Positions 1 through 8,848 are shown, counted from the stretch's first letter. The stretch is 64,000 nt of DNA from Bittarella massiliensis (ex Durand et al. 2017) (GCF_017566145.1 NZ_JABFCL010000001.1:310001-374000), one strand, 5' to 3'. Notes: generated by a model not told the origin, from the sequence alone. A program made the numbers and translations.

Positions 1-515
1 GGTACAAAGACCGCGAAGATGGCGGCAATGGTGAAGCCCAGGGAGAGGATGGTGTTGACCCCCTTGGCCCGCCCAAAGGCAAAGAGCACCAGGCAGAACA
101 CCGCCCCCAGCCAGATCAGGGCGTCGCTGCGCACCCGCTCGGCCCAAATCCAGTCGGTGTCGGCCTGCTCGTCGGGGTTGTGGGTCAGCAGCACCTTGTC
201 CCCCGCCTGCACCTGGTCGGGCTGCCCCCCCATGAGGGGATCGAGCTGCTGTTTGGCAAAGAGCACCTGCCCCTTGCGCGCCCCGGCGAGCACCTCCCCT
301 TTGAAGTAGGTGCTGTCCTGGGTGGTCTGGGTGATCCCGTCGATCACCACCTGGCTGGGCACCCGGGCGGTGATCTCCACCACCCGCACCTTCACCGTCT
401 CGGCGGTGGCTCCGTCCCCCTGCAGCGCCAGGTCCTCGGTGGCGATCTTGTTGCCGCCCCAGAGCAGCAGCACCGAGCAGAGCACCGTCAGCAGGTAGAT
501 CAGCTTCTGCTTCAC
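1..515 (-). CDS. YibE/F family membrane protein, N-terminal part
   Basis: The 5' end of a gene that runs off the left edge of the window. The start is a GTG at 515 behind a GGGAGGA ribosome site. The visible 171 residues show an N-terminal membrane segment (about residues 4-20, starting KQKLIYLLTVLCSVLLLWGG), an extracytoplasmic stretch of about 100 residues, then a second membrane helix near residues 130-146 and the beginning of a third (SLGFTIAAIFAVF). This order is typical of YibE/F proteins, multipass membrane proteins of unknown transport or assembly role in Firmicutes. The family call rests on memory of the pattern, and the C-terminal membrane domain is not in the window. Confidence 0.65.
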   Translation of the reverse strand, partial: MKQKLIYLLTVLCSVLLLWGGNKIATEDLALQGDGATAETVKVRVVEITARVPSQVVIDGITQTTQDSTYFKGEVLAGARKGQVLFAKQQLDPLMGGQPDQVQAGDKVLLTHNPDEQADTDWIWAERVRSDALIWLGAVFCLVLFAFGRAKGVNTILSLGFTIAAIFAVFV

Positions 516-570
516 GCGTCCGTCCTCCCTCTCTTTTGTCCGCCCGCCCTCCGGCGGGCAATATTGTAAT

Positions 571-600
571 AGTATACCGTCCTGCGGCTGTCCCCGTCAA
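571..600 (-). promoter_or_regulatory. Promoter of the YibE/F gene
   Basis: On the minus strand TTGACG (595-600) and TATACT (571-576) are separated by 18 bases, placing transcription about 45 bases before the GTG start. Confidence 0.6.
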
Positions 601-635
601 CCGCTAAGCGATGTCAAAACTCCCCGCCGGGCAGC

Positions 636-658
636 AAAAAAGGGGGCCGCCGCCCCCT
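636..658 (-). terminator. Terminator of the DUF3825-like gene
   Basis: A GGGGGC/GCCCCC hairpin (642-647 with 652-657) is followed on the minus strand by six T residues (complement of 636-641), 60 bases past the stop at 718. Confidence 0.7.
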
Positions 659-717
659 CTCGCACAGCCGCCGCTGGTGGCCGTGCTGTCCGCTACAACC
701 CAGCTGCCTTCAGCGGC

Positions 718-2598
718 CTAGTCCTCCTCCCCCGCAGCCGCGGCGGCGCTGGTATCCAGCCAATCGCTGTCGGGACGGCAGAGGAGCCGGGCGTCGATAT
801 AGGCCTCCCGCAGGGGGAGGATGGTCTGCCCCTGGTAGTTGCCCGACTGGGTCAGTTCCACCACCAGCGCCAGGTCCACCCGGTCGTCCCGCAGCAGGGC
901 CAGGGGGAGCATCAAACTCATGACATTGCGGGTGGGGAAGAAGCAGGGCAGGGCGGTTTTAAAGTTCCACCGCACCCGCTTCTTGGCCAGTTCCACCGCC
1001 TCGTCCACCCGGCTGCAGATGCGGCGAAAGTGCTTGTCGCCGCTGTCCAAAAAGGCCCGCAGCTGGTCGTAAAGGGCCTTTTGCTCCCCGGGGCGGCCCT
1101 CCCGCAGCCCGCAGAGCACCGGGCGCATCTCCCCGCTGTCGTAGAGCACCTCCTCCAAAAAGTCCAGGGGGAGGCGGTTGACGTTGTCCACAATGATGTG
1201 GTGGCGGTCGAGGATCAGCTCCCGATCCAGGTCGTAGAGCAGGTCCTCCTTGCGGCGAAAGTAGCTGGCCGCCTGGGGCAGGGGGTTAAAGCTGTCCACC
1301 AGCCGCTTGCCCGCCCCCCGCGACCCGGCGGTGCAGAAACAGTCAAAGGCCCAGGGGGTCTTTTCCGCCTGGGCGTTGGGGAGGAAGCAGGCGTATATCT
1401 CCTCGTAGGTGCGGTCCACCAGCCCGGTGTTGAAGGCCGCGAACTCCCGCCGCCCCTCCCTCTCGAGGATGCAGACCTTTCCCTCCTGCTTGAGGCGGTA
1501 GAAGGTGTACTTGATGTAGCGCACCAAAATGGAGTAGTCGTCGGCATTGTCCCGCGAAAAGCTCCAGCGCTCGGGCAGGGCCATCTGGGCCAGGGCGCGC
1601 AGGAACTCGGTCATGTTCCCCAGGTAGGCAAACTTGCCCAACTCGTCCCCGGGGCGGCTTTTCTCCCGGTCGTAGCCCACCCAGTTGACATACCAGCCGT
1701 AACTGCCGCCGGGGCTGGCCTCTTTGAAGGAGGCAAACACCCCCTCGCCGGTGGTCCCGGTGAGGGTGGTGTCAAAAAACCAGGCGTCCCCCCGGTGCTC
1801 GATCCGGTCGCCCTGGTAGGCTGTCCGGTATCCCTCCATCAGCTGGCTAGTCTGCTGGTGGCCCAAATAGCCGCCCCGCAGGCCGGTGAGCAGGTAGTTG
1901 GCATTCTGCACCGCCGCCTTGGTGAGGAAGATGTTCCCCTCCATCCCCTCGGGCAGAGGGCGCTCTCCCCCGCCGCCCAGGGGCCTCTCTTCGGGGGCGT
2001 CCACAGGCTCCGGCCCGGCAGGGGGTGCCGGCAGGTCCTGTTCCCCCTCCCCCTCGTATCGGGGGCAGGGGCGCAGCACCACCTCCACCACCGGCGGGCT
2101 GAACTCCTCCCGAATGAGCAATTGAGCAAACTCCCCCAGCTGCTCAAAGGCACTTTTCATCTTGTACACCCCTAAGCTGGCCTTGGTGTACCCGGCGGCA
2201 ATCAACTCGCTGCTGGCCTGGGCCAGGGGGATGGGCTCCCCAAAGGGGTACAGCCCCGTCAACAGCCGGTAGATCTCCCCCCGCACCTCCTCCGAGAGGG
2301 CGGCCGCCTCAGGCTGCAGCTCAGCGCCGATGTGGTATTTCAGGTAACAGGGCCGATCCCAGGCCGGGTTGCTGTTTTTCACCAGCAAAATCTCCACCCC
2401 GCTGTCCAGGGAGAAGGCAAGACTCTCCCCCTCTCGCCGCAGGGAGCCCTCTGTTTTAGCAATCTCGTAGGCCGCGCAGAGCCGCTCAAAAAGGGGCTCC
2501 TCCTCCGCCTGCAGCCGTTTTGCCAGAAAGCGCACCATCTCCCGGTCGATCAGTCTTTCCAGTGGGCAGTCCTCCCACCGCATCTCCTCGCCGTCCAT
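718..2598 (-). CDS. DUF3825-like protein with N-terminal extension
   Basis: A 626-residue cytoplasmic protein without signal peptide or membrane segment. The start is ATG 2598, because AAGGAG lies seven bases upstream; an in-frame TTG at 2619 has no site. The C-terminal half (from about residue 320) has the pattern I associate with DUF3825: a FAYLGN block, a helical YIKYTFYRL block, an FNTGL block, and a late HIIVDNVNRLP block. The middle (about 190-230) is proline-, glutamate- and glycine-rich and probably a flexible linker. The N-terminal 180 residues match nothing I recognise. DUF3825 proteins sometimes occur with RNA-binding LOTUS/OST-HTH domains, so an RNA-related role is conceivable but not shown here. 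It is monocistronic, with its own promoter and terminator. Confidence 0.55.
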   Translation of the reverse strand: MDGEEMRWEDCPLERLIDREMVRFLAKRLQAEEEPLFERLCAAYEIAKTEGSLRREGESLAFSLDSGVEILLVKNSNPAWDRPCYLKYHIGAELQPEAAALSEEVRGEIYRLLTGLYPFGEPIPLAQASSELIAAGYTKASLGVYKMKSAFEQLGEFAQLLIREEFSPPVVEVVLRPCPRYEGEGEQDLPAPPAGPEPVDAPEERPLGGGGERPLPEGMEGNIFLTKAAVQNANYLLTGLRGGYLGHQQTSQLMEGYRTAYQGDRIEHRGDAWFFDTTLTGTTGEGVFASFKEASPGGSYGWYVNWVGYDREKSRPGDELGKFAYLGNMTEFLRALAQMALPERWSFSRDNADDYSILVRYIKYTFYRLKQEGKVCILEREGRREFAAFNTGLVDRTYEEIYACFLPNAQAEKTPWAFDCFCTAGSRGAGKRLVDSFNPLPQAASYFRRKEDLLYDLDRELILDRHHIIVDNVNRLPLDFLEEVLYDSGEMRPVLCGLREGRPGEQKALYDQLRAFLDSGDKHFRRICSRVDEAVELAKKRVRWNFKTALPCFFPTRNVMSLMLPLALLRDDRVDLALVVELTQSGNYQGQTILPLREAYIDARLLCRPDSDWLDTSAAAAAGEED

Positions 2599-2654
2599 CC
2601 ATCTGCTCCTTTGCCGCAAAATTGGCCGCCCCCGGCGGCGCTCAAACCGACTTT

Positions 2655-2683
2655 ATTGTACCATCATCCGCCGGCAGTGACAA
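2655..2683 (-). promoter_or_regulatory. Promoter of the DUF3825-like gene
   Basis: TTGTCA (2678-2683) and TACAAT (2655-2660) on the minus strand with a 17-base spacer, about 50 bases upstream of the ATG. Confidence 0.65.
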
Positions 2684-2924
2684 GGCGCAGCCCGTCCATC
2701 GAGGTGCGGAGCGCGGGGCATTTTTCGGGCAGTTCTTCGCCCAACACGCACCCAAAACCTCCTCTCTTCACATTCAGATAACTGCCTATTCCCCCTTCTC
2801 ACGCAAATGGGATACGCCCTTTTCCCACGCCGCGCCAGCAGGTGTGCGCACTGCCACTTCTGTCCAGACAATTTATATCACCACCGCTGTCCGCAATCGA
2901 TCGATTCCCCCCTCCGCCAGCTGC
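2684..2924. other. Intergenic stretch without recognised content
   Basis: Between the promoter of the DUF3825-like gene and the pdxT terminator I see no coding pattern, repeat or structured RNA signal. The open frames across it are composition-driven. Confidence 0.5.
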
Positions 2925-2965
2925 AAAAAGAGGGGCGCGCCGCCCGCAGGCAGCGCGCCCCCTCT
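2925..2965 (-). terminator. Terminator of pdxST
   Basis: A GC-rich hairpin (about 2929-2940 with 2953-2964) followed on the minus strand by T residues (complement of 2925-2929), ten bases beyond the pdxT stop. Confidence 0.7.
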
Positions 2966-2975
2966 CCATTCTCCC

Positions 2976-3551
2976 TCACAGCGAGAGGAAGTAGCGGTAA
3001 AAAACCAAATCCCCGGTGAGTTCCGGGTGAAAGGCGGTGGCCAGCAGCCGCCCCTGGCGGGCCGCCGCGATCTGCCCCCGCACCCGGCAGAGCACCCGGG
3101 CCCGCGGCCCCACCCGCTCGATCCAGGGGGCGCGGATAAAGACCAGCGGCCGCTCCTCGGGTCCCACCTCGGCGATCGCCTGGCGGGCGGTAAAGCTGTC
3201 CAGCTGGCTGCCAAAGGCGTTTCGCCGCACGGCGATGTCCATCGCCCCCAGGTGGGGGGTCTCCCCCACCACCTCGCCGGCCAGGAGGATGGCCCCGGCG
3301 CAGGTGCCCCAGGCGGGCATCCCCTCCTCCAGCCGCCGCTGCAGCGGCTCCCAGAGGCCGGCGCGGCGCAGCAGCCGGCTCTGGGCGGTGCTCTCCCCGC
3401 CGGGCAAAATCAGCGCCTCCGCCCGCGCCAGGTCGGCTGGGGTCTTCACCGGCAGGGGGCGCACCCCCTCCAGCCGCCCCAGGCAGGCCAGGTGCTCGGC
3501 AAAGGAGCCCTGTAGGGCCAGCACCCCGACGGGTCTCTCTCCCCCCGCCAT
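2976..3551 (-). CDS. pdxT: PdxT, glutaminase subunit of pyridoxal 5'-phosphate synthase
   Basis: PdxT hydrolyses glutamine and channels ammonia to PdxS in the deoxyxylulose-independent route to pyridoxal 5'-phosphate. The 191-residue protein starts MAGGERPVGVLALQG at ATG 3551. It shows the oxyanion motif GGEST, the nucleophile Cys in GTCAGAI, and the His and Glu of the triad in FHPEL near the C terminus, so it should be active. The start lies one base beyond the pdxS stop, giving very tight coupling. An upstream in-frame start would place its N terminus inside pdxS and lacks homology to the family. Confidence 0.95.
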   Translation of the reverse strand: MAGGERPVGVLALQGSFAEHLACLGRLEGVRPLPVKTPADLARAEALILPGGESTAQSRLLRRAGLWEPLQRRLEEGMPAWGTCAGAILLAGEVVGETPHLGAMDIAVRRNAFGSQLDSFTARQAIAEVGPEERPLVFIRAPWIERVGPRARVLCRVRGQIAAARQGRLLATAFHPELTGDLVFYRYFLSL

Positions 3552-3552
3552 C

Positions 3553-4431
3553 CTACCAGCCCCTGTTCTCCATCCGCTGGCTCTCGGGAATCTGGGAGAT
3601 CTCCACACCGCGGATGGCCTCCCCCAGATCGCGGGACACCTCGGCAATGATCTTGGGGTCGTCAAAATAGGTGGTGGCGGTGACGATGGCCTTGGCCCGC
3701 CGCGCCGGGTTCTCCGAGCGGAAGATGCCCGAGCCCACGAACACCCCTTCGCTGCCCAGCACCATCATCAAAGCCGCGTCGGCCGGGGTCGCCACCCCGC
3801 CGGCGGCAAAGTTGACCACCGGCAGCCGCCCCTCTTCGGCCACCTGGCAAACCAGTTCGTAGGGCGCGCCGATCTCCTTGGCAAAGCTCATCCGCTCCTC
3901 TCTCGGCAGGGAGCACAGCCGGGCGATCTCCTCGCTCATGCAGCGCTGGTGGCGCACCGCCTCGACGATGTTGCCGGTGCCCGCCTCCCCCTTGGTGCGG
4001 ATCATGGCCGCCCCCTCGCCGATGCGGCGCAGGGCCTCCCCCAGGTTGCGGGCGCCGCAGACAAAGGGCACGTCAAAGGCCCGTTTGTCCAGGTGGAAGC
4101 GGTCGTCCGCCGGGGTGAGCACCTCGCTCTCGTCGATGAAGTCGATCTTCATGGCCTCCAGCACCCGGGCCTCCACAATGTGGCCGATGCGGGCCTTGGC
4201 CATCACCGGGATGGAGACGGCCGCCTGAATCTCGGCGATCATCTTGGGGTCGCTCATCCGGGCCACGCCCCCCTCCCGGCGGATGTCCGAGGGCACCCGC
4301 TCCAGGGCCATCACCGCCACCGCGCCCGCCTCCTGGGCGATCTCCGCCTCCCGGGGGTTGGTCACGTCCATGATCACCCCGCCCTTGAGCATCTGGGCCA
4401 GGTTTCGGTTCATCTGTTCGCGCTCTGTCAT
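3553..4431 (-). CDS. pdxS: PdxS, pyridoxal 5'-phosphate synthase synthase subunit
   Basis: PdxS condenses ribose 5-phosphate, glyceraldehyde 3-phosphate and ammonia into pyridoxal 5'-phosphate and assembles as a dodecamer decorated by PdxT. The 292-residue protein starts [10 protein letters not shown] at ATG 4431 behind GAGAGGAGA; a longer frame to 4584 would overlap the divergent regulator gene and has no family support. Visible hallmarks are the GGVIMDV N-terminal block, the lysine in MAKARIGH, and [13 protein letters not shown] near residue 210. Expression is probably controlled by the neighbouring PdxR through TGTACAAT repeats in the shared 118-base promoter region. Confidence 0.96.
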   Translation of the reverse strand: MTEREQMNRNLAQMLKGGVIMDVTNPREAEIAQEAGAVAVMALERVPSDIRREGGVARMSDPKMIAEIQAAVSIPVMAKARIGHIVEARVLEAMKIDFIDESEVLTPADDRFHLDKRAFDVPFVCGARNLGEALRRIGEGAAMIRTKGEAGTGNIVEAVRHQRCMSEEIARLCSLPREERMSFAKEIGAPYELVCQVAEEGRLPVVNFAAGGVATPADAALMMVLGSEGVFVGSGIFRSENPARRAKAIVTATTYFDDPKIIAEVSRDLGEAIRGVEISQIPESQRMENRGW

Positions 4432-4465
4432 CTCACGCTCTCCTCTCGTGCCCCCAAAGCGGGGG

Positions 4466-4520
4466 TTGCATTTGGTATGGGGCCATTGTACAATCATACT
4501 GTTCCCTTGAAAATGTACAA
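4466..4520. promoter_or_regulatory. Interleaved pdxR/pdxS promoters with TGTACAAT repeats
   Basis: Plus strand, for pdxR: TTGCAT (4466-4471), 17-base spacer, TACAAT (4489-4494). Minus strand, for pdxS: TTGTAC (4515-4520), 16-base spacer, TATGAT (4493-4498). Two direct copies of TGTACAAT (4487-4494 and 4514-4521), 27 bases apart, overlap the pdxR -10 and the pdxS -35. Direct repeats are the usual target of MocR-family regulators, so these are the likely PdxR operator. Confidence 0.7.
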
Positions 4521-4549
4521 TTTTATTATTTTTAGTGAGGACAGTTGAG

Positions 4550-5917
4550 ATGGAGAGTTTTGTTTTCGCGGTGGACCGCGCCAAGCCAGAGCCCCTCTAC
4601 GCCCAGCTCGCCGGGGCGGTGCGGCGGGCGGTGGCGGCGGGGCGGCTCCCCGCCGGGGCGCAGCTGCCCTCGATTCGCGCCCTCAGCGCCAGCTTGGAAG
4701 TCAGCAAGACCACGGTGGAGAGCGCCTACGCCCAGCTCCTGGCCGAGGGCTATATCGCCAGCCGCCCGGGCAGCGGCTACACCGTCTCCCCCCTGGGGGA
4801 AAGGCCTCCCCTTCCCCCGTCCGGCGTCACCGGGCCCGCCGCCGCGCCTGTTTCCCCCGTGCGCTACGACTTTGCCGCCAGCGCGGTGGACGCCTCCCTC
4901 TTTGACCGCCGCCTCTGGAAGCGCTACCTGGGCCGGGCGCTGGAGACCCAGGCCGCCATGACCAGCTACGGCGACAGCCAGGGGGAACCCGCCCTCCGCC
5001 AGGCCCTCTGCGCCTACACCCGCCGCTCCCGCGGGGCCGTCTGCACCCCCGAGAGCCTGGTGGTAGGGGCCGGGGTGCAGAGCCTGCTGCAAATTTTTTG
5101 CACCCTGCTGGGGCGGGATGGGCGGCCCATCGGGGTGGAGCACCCCGGCTTTTTGCAGGCCGAACAGGTCTTTTTCGACCACGGCTTCCCCGCCGAGCCC
5201 TTCTCCCTGGAAAAACTCCTTGCCCGCCGGGAGAGCCCCTATCCCGCCATCTACCTAAACCCCTCCTCCCCCTACCGGGGCCGTCCCCTCTCCGCCGGGG
5301 AGAAACTCCGCCTCCTGTCCTGGTGCCAAAAAACCGGCACCTACCTGTTGGAGGACGACTACAACGGCGAATTCCGCTACGCCAAACAGCCGGTGCCCGC
5401 CCTGCAGGGGTTGGCCGAAAACGACCGGGTGGTCTACCTGGGCTCCTTCTCCCGGCTGCTGCTCCCCTCCATCCGCATCAGCTACATGGCCCTTCCCCAG
5501 CCCCTGTTGGCGCGCTACCTCCCCCTTAAAGGGCGCTACAACCCCAGCTGCTCCACCCTGGAACAGCTGGCCCTGGCGGGGCTGATCGCCGACGGGCACC
5601 TGGCCCGCCAGATCGGGCGGATGCGCCGCCTCTACGCCGAAAAGAGCCGGCTGCTGCGCCAGTCTCTCGCCGCCGCCTTCGGCCCCCTCTGCCGGCCCGG
5701 CAGCTTTGCCAGCGCCCTCCAGCTCACCGCCCGGCTGGAGCTGGGGGAGAACGCCGCCTCCCTCTGCCGCCGGGCCCTGGCCGCCGGGGTCAAACTGCGC
5801 CCGGTACCCCCCCTGACCCCGGGGGAGCGCCCCCAGGTGCTCTTCTCCATCTCCGCCATCCCCCGGGAGGAGATCGCCCCGGCGGTGGAGACCCTGCGGG
5901 CCTGTTGGCTGCCCTGA
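4550..5917 (+). CDS. pdxR: MocR/GabR-type regulator of vitamin B6 synthesis (PdxR-like)
   Basis: A 455-residue transcription factor with an N-terminal GntR winged helix (about residues 8-75, [20 protein letters not shown]) joined to a class I aminotransferase-like domain that normally senses pyridoxal 5'-phosphate. It is divergent from pdxST, the standard PdxR arrangement, so it probably activates pdxST when the cofactor is low. Start ATG 4550 follows TGAGGA at eight bases; a GTG at 4535 is less well placed. The cofactor-binding region keeps the aspartates of [10 protein letters not shown], but the usual Schiff-base lysine of GSFSK is arginine here (R302, [10 protein letters not shown]). It may therefore bind cofactor non-covalently or sense something else. 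Confidence 0.88.
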   Translation: MESFVFAVDRAKPEPLYAQLAGAVRRAVAAGRLPAGAQLPSIRALSASLEVSKTTVESAYAQLLAEGYIASRPGSGYTVSPLGERPPLPPSGVTGPAAAPVSPVRYDFAASAVDASLFDRRLWKRYLGRALETQAAMTSYGDSQGEPALRQALCAYTRRSRGAVCTPESLVVGAGVQSLLQIFCTLLGRDGRPIGVEHPGFLQAEQVFFDHGFPAEPFSLEKLLARRESPYPAIYLNPSSPYRGRPLSAGEKLRLLSWCQKTGTYLLEDDYNGEFRYAKQPVPALQGLAENDRVVYLGSFSRLLLPSIRISYMALPQPLLARYLPLKGRYNPSCSTLEQLALAGLIADGHLARQIGRMRRLYAEKSRLLRQSLAAAFGPLCRPGSFASALQLTARLELGENAASLCRRALAAGVKLRPVPPLTPGERPQVLFSISAIPREEIAPAVETLRACWLP

Positions 5918-5981
5918 TCGGTCCCCTTTTTCCCCCTCTCTCATAGGATGGGGGCAGCCATAGGAGAGAGGAGGCGTGCAC

Positions 5982-6311
5982 ATGCCGCAACAAGAGCTGT
6001 TTCAGGACATCACCCCCCAGGCGGCCCAGGCCCTGCTGCAGGCCCACCCCGAGGCGGTGATCCTCGACGTGCGGGGCCCGCAGGAGTACCGCTGCCGGCA
6101 CATTCCAGGGGCGCTCAACCTGCCCCTGGAAAAACTGGTGGAGCGGGCCCCCGCCCTGTTGCCCGACAAAGGCGCCCTGCTGCTGGTCTACTGCCAAATC
6201 GGGGTGCGCAGCCTGCGGGCCAGCGCCCTGTTGGCCGGTCTGGGCTACCGCCGGGTCTACCACTTCGGCGGGATCGAGCGCTGGCCTTACGATACCGTGT
6301 CCGGCAATTAG
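5982..6311 (+). CDS. Single-domain rhodanese-like sulfurtransferase
   Basis: A 109-residue protein covering one rhodanese domain: an LDVRGPQEY block near residue 29, the HIPGALNLP block, and the active-site cysteine loop CQIGVRS, which should carry a persulfide. It likely moves sulfur or acts in sulfide handling; the specific acceptor is not evident. AGGAGG (5969-5974) is seven bases before ATG 5982, which decides the start over the GTG at 5976. It follows pdxR in the same direction by 64 bases, possibly co-transcribed, and ends in a strong terminator. Confidence 0.9.
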   Translation: MPQQELFQDITPQAAQALLQAHPEAVILDVRGPQEYRCRHIPGALNLPLEKLVERAPALLPDKGALLLVYCQIGVRSLRASALLAGLGYRRVYHFGGIERWPYDTVSGN

Positions 6312-6335
6312 GGCCCGCCGCAAACCGCACGCAGC

Positions 6336-6388
6336 AACCTCCCCCGGGCAGGCGGCTGATTTTCGCCTGCCCGGGGGAGGTTCTTTTC
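6336..6388 (+). terminator. Terminator after the rhodanese gene
   Basis: A 19-bp perfect GC-rich stem (6336-6354 with about 6364-6382) followed by TTCTTTT, 25 bases after the stop. Confidence 0.8.
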
Positions 6389-6673
6389 ACCCATCGCACA
6401 CGCCGCCAACGCCTTTGGGCGCACCCCACGCCACCGCAGGCGTTCGCCCTGCCTGGGCCCCGGCACAGCGGGCTGTCTCCCCTTCTCCCCACACCCGCCC
6501 GATGAAAAAACAGGGAGGGCCCACAAGGCGTCGGTTCCCCGCACCGCCCGCGGCAGACAAACAGAGGGCAGGGCGAGCCCCTCCTTCCCCCTACGCCCTT
6601 CCCGCTTCGCCGGCAGATCATCCGGCCGCATCCCCTTTCCGGCCGGTGGCCTCCTCCCTCTCTCGGTCCCGAC
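6389..6673. other. Non-coding gap between convergent terminators
   Basis: The 285 bases between the rhodanese terminator and the symporter terminator are C-rich and hold no gene, tRNA or repeat that I can support. Confidence 0.5.
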
Positions 6674-6703
6674 AAAAAGAGCCAGCCCCTGCGGGGCTGG
6701 CTC
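6674..6703 (-). terminator. Terminator of the PutP-type symporter
   Basis: GAGCCAGCCCC / GGGGCTGGCTC (6679-6689 with 6693-6703) followed on the minus strand by five T residues (complement of 6674-6678). Confidence 0.8.
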
Positions 6704-6726
6704 TCATCTGTTTTTCTTTCGACCGG

Positions 6727-8220
6727 CTACCGCGCCTTGGAGGCCCGCTCAAAGAGGTCGGTCACCTCTCTGCCCGGCGCCTTGTCGCAGAGGGAGACGA
6801 TCAGCACAAGCGCCAGGGCCAGGAAGAACCCGGGGATCAGCGAGTAGAGGCCGGTGGCCTTGCAGACCGGCAGGTTCTCCCACAACAGCACCACCGCGCC
6901 GCCCGAGACCATCCCGGCGATGGCGCCCTTGAGGGTCATCCGCTTCCAGAAGAGGGAGAGCAGGATCACCGGCCCAAAGGCCGCGCCGAACCCAGCCCAG
7001 GCGTAGGAGACCAGCCCCATCACCGAACTGGTGGGGTCCAGCGCCAGCAGGTAGGCCAGCACCGACACGGCGATGACCGCCCCCCGGCTGACCCACATCA
7101 GTTCCTTGTCGCTGGCCTGGGGGCGCAGCAGGGGCCTGTAAAAGTCGTTGGAGACCGCCGAGGCGGTGACCAGCAGCTGGCTGTCGGCGGTGCTCATCAC
7201 CGCCGCGAGGATGGCCGAGAGCAGCACCCCCGCCAGCAGCCCCGGGGCCAGCCGGCCCACCATCTGCATGAAGATGACCTCGGCCGCCGCGCTGTCGGCG
7301 TAGACGATCCCCTCCTGGGTCAGGTAGACATACCCCACCATGCCGATGACCACCGCAGCCGTCAGGGAGATCACCACCCAGATCATGGCGATGAGGCGGG
7401 AGCGCTTGATGAGGGAGCGGCTCTTGATGGCCATGAAGCGGGTGAGGATGTGGGGCATCCCGAAGTAGCCCAGCCCCCAGGCCAGACTGGAGATGATGGC
7501 CGTGAAGGAGAGGGCCCCCTGGGGGCTGTTGAAGAAGCTGGTGAAACTCCCCCCGGCGATGGACGTCAGGGTGGAGAGGGAGAAGTCGGGCACGTTGAGC
7601 ACCGCCAGCACCGGCACCAGCACAATGGCGCAGAACATGAGGACGCCCTGAATCAAGTCGGTCCAGCAGACGGCCAAAAATCCCCCCAGGAAGGTGTAGG
7701 CGATGATGATGAGCGCGCCGATGGTGAGGGCTGCCACATAGCTGTCCATCCCCAGCACGTACATGAAGAGCTTGGCCCCGGCGTTAAAGGCCGACGCGGT
7801 GTAGACCAAAAAGAAGATGAAGATGATGACCGCACAGCACAGCCGCAGCACCTTGGACTTTGACATGAAGCGGTTTTCCAGGTACTCAGGGATGGTGATG
7901 GCGTCGCCCGAGAGCTCGGTAAAGCTGCGCAGCCGCCCGGCCACCACCTTCCAGTTGAGGTAGGTGCCCAGCCCTAGGCCGATGGCGATCCAAGAGGCCG
8001 AGAGCCCTGAGATGTAGGCCGCCGCGGGCAGCCCCATGAGCAGCCACCCGCTCATGTCCGAAGCCTGGGCGCTGATGGCGGTGACCCAACTGCCCAGGCC
8101 CCGCCCGCCCAAAAAGTAGTCCGACAGGTTGTTTGACTTGTTGAAAAAGAACACCCCGATCCCCACCATCAACAACAGGTAGAGAACGAAGGTGATCAGT
8201 GTGGTGACACTGACTTCCAC
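6727..8220 (-). CDS. putP: Sodium/proline symporter, PutP type
   Basis: A 497-residue sodium:solute symporter (SSS family), close to the usual PutP length of about 500. It should couple sodium entry to proline uptake across the cytoplasmic membrane. Around thirteen membrane segments are apparent. Family blocks include SDYFLGGRGLGSWVTA near residue 29, the SAQASDMSGWLLMGLP sodium/substrate region, GLGYFGMPHI and the ILAAVMSTADSQLLV block. The GTG start at 8220 follows AGGAGG with good spacing. Longer frames upstream would cross the promoter, so they are not used. Substrate is inferred from family resemblance; other small amino acids are possible. Confidence 0.88.
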   Translation of the reverse strand: MEVSVTTLITFVLYLLLMVGIGVFFFNKSNNLSDYFLGGRGLGSWVTAISAQASDMSGWLLMGLPAAAYISGLSASWIAIGLGLGTYLNWKVVAGRLRSFTELSGDAITIPEYLENRFMSKSKVLRLCCAVIIFIFFLVYTASAFNAGAKLFMYVLGMDSYVAALTIGALIIIAYTFLGGFLAVCWTDLIQGVLMFCAIVLVPVLAVLNVPDFSLSTLTSIAGGSFTSFFNSPQGALSFTAIISSLAWGLGYFGMPHILTRFMAIKSRSLIKRSRLIAMIWVVISLTAAVVIGMVGYVYLTQEGIVYADSAAAEVIFMQMVGRLAPGLLAGVLLSAILAAVMSTADSQLLVTASAVSNDFYRPLLRPQASDKELMWVSRGAVIAVSVLAYLLALDPTSSVMGLVSYAWAGFGAAFGPVILLSLFWKRMTLKGAIAGMVSGGAVVLLWENLPVCKATGLYSLIPGFFLALALVLIVSLCDKAPGREVTDLFERASKAR

Positions 8221-8289
8221 AGAAAAATCCTCCTCTTTATCAGATCGTTGCCGCACCGGGGTCCAAAGGCCCGGCGCAAAGATATTTGT

Positions 8290-8318
8290 ATTATACCTTT
8301 TTTTGAACCCAACCGCAA
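8290..8318 (-). promoter_or_regulatory. Promoter of the symporter gene
   Basis: Minus strand TTGCGG (8313-8318), 17-base spacer, TATAAT (8290-8295). It stands back to back with the acetyltransferase promoter. Confidence 0.65.
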
Positions 8319-8326
8319 TGTTTGAT

Positions 8327-8355
8327 TTGGAATATTGTAAAACCTGTGGTATAAT
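8327..8355 (+). promoter_or_regulatory. Promoter of the GNAT gene
   Basis: TTGGAA (8327-8332), 17-base spacer, TATAAT (8350-8355) with an extended -10 TGG. An AAAGGAGG ribosome site and ATG 8387 follow. Confidence 0.75.
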
Positions 8356-8386
8356 AACGGTCCAATGCCAAAAAGGAGGGCAAAAA

Positions 8387-8827
8387 ATGAATATACGAGA
8401 CTTCGCCCATGCAGATCGAGACACATTTCTCACCCTCTCGCGGGCCTTCTACCAGACCGACGCCACCGATCACGACATCCCCGACGCCCACCGGGAAAAG
8501 ACCTTTGCGCTGGCGGTGGAGAAAAGCCCCTATGTGCGGGGCCTGCTGCTGGAGGAGGGGGGCGTCCCCGCGGGCTACGCCCTGCTCTCCCTCTCCCACA
8601 CCTGCGAGTACGGCGGCCTGCTGGTGCTGCTGGAGGAGCTCTACGTCGACCCGGCCTTTCAGGGCCGGGGGCTCGGGCGGGCCTTTTTCGACTGGCTCTT
8701 CGCCGAGTACCGCGAGGCGGCGGCCTTCCGGCTGGATGTGACCGCCGAAAACGAGGGGGCCATCCGCCTCTACGGGCGGCAGGGTTTTCAGTTTCTCCCC
8801 TACCGCTGCATGGTCAAACCCAACTGA
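8387..8827 (+). CDS. GNAT family N-acetyltransferase
   Basis: A 146-residue single-domain acetyltransferase that should move an acetyl group from acetyl-CoA to an amine; the acceptor is unknown. The acetyl-CoA loop is visible as FQGRGLGRAFF (about residues 89-99) after the LEELYVDPA strand, and ENEGAIRLYGRQGF gives the usual C-terminal motif. ATG 8387 is chosen because AAAGGAGGG precedes it at seven bases. A longer frame would extend back through the two promoters and is unlikely. It is divergent from the symporter gene. Confidence 0.9.
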   Translation: MNIRDFAHADRDTFLTLSRAFYQTDATDHDIPDAHREKTFALAVEKSPYVRGLLLEEGGVPAGYALLSLSHTCEYGGLLVLLEELYVDPAFQGRGLGRAFFDWLFAEYREAAAFRLDVTAENEGAIRLYGRQGFQFLPYRCMVKPN

Positions 8828-8848
8828 CTTTCCCCTTTCTCAAGCGCC

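Noticed and set aside
5935..5975. Regulatory hairpin covering the rhodanese ribosome site
   Set aside because: CCTCTCTC and GAGAGAGG could pair across the site, but the rest of the stem is weak, and no related leader is available to support it.
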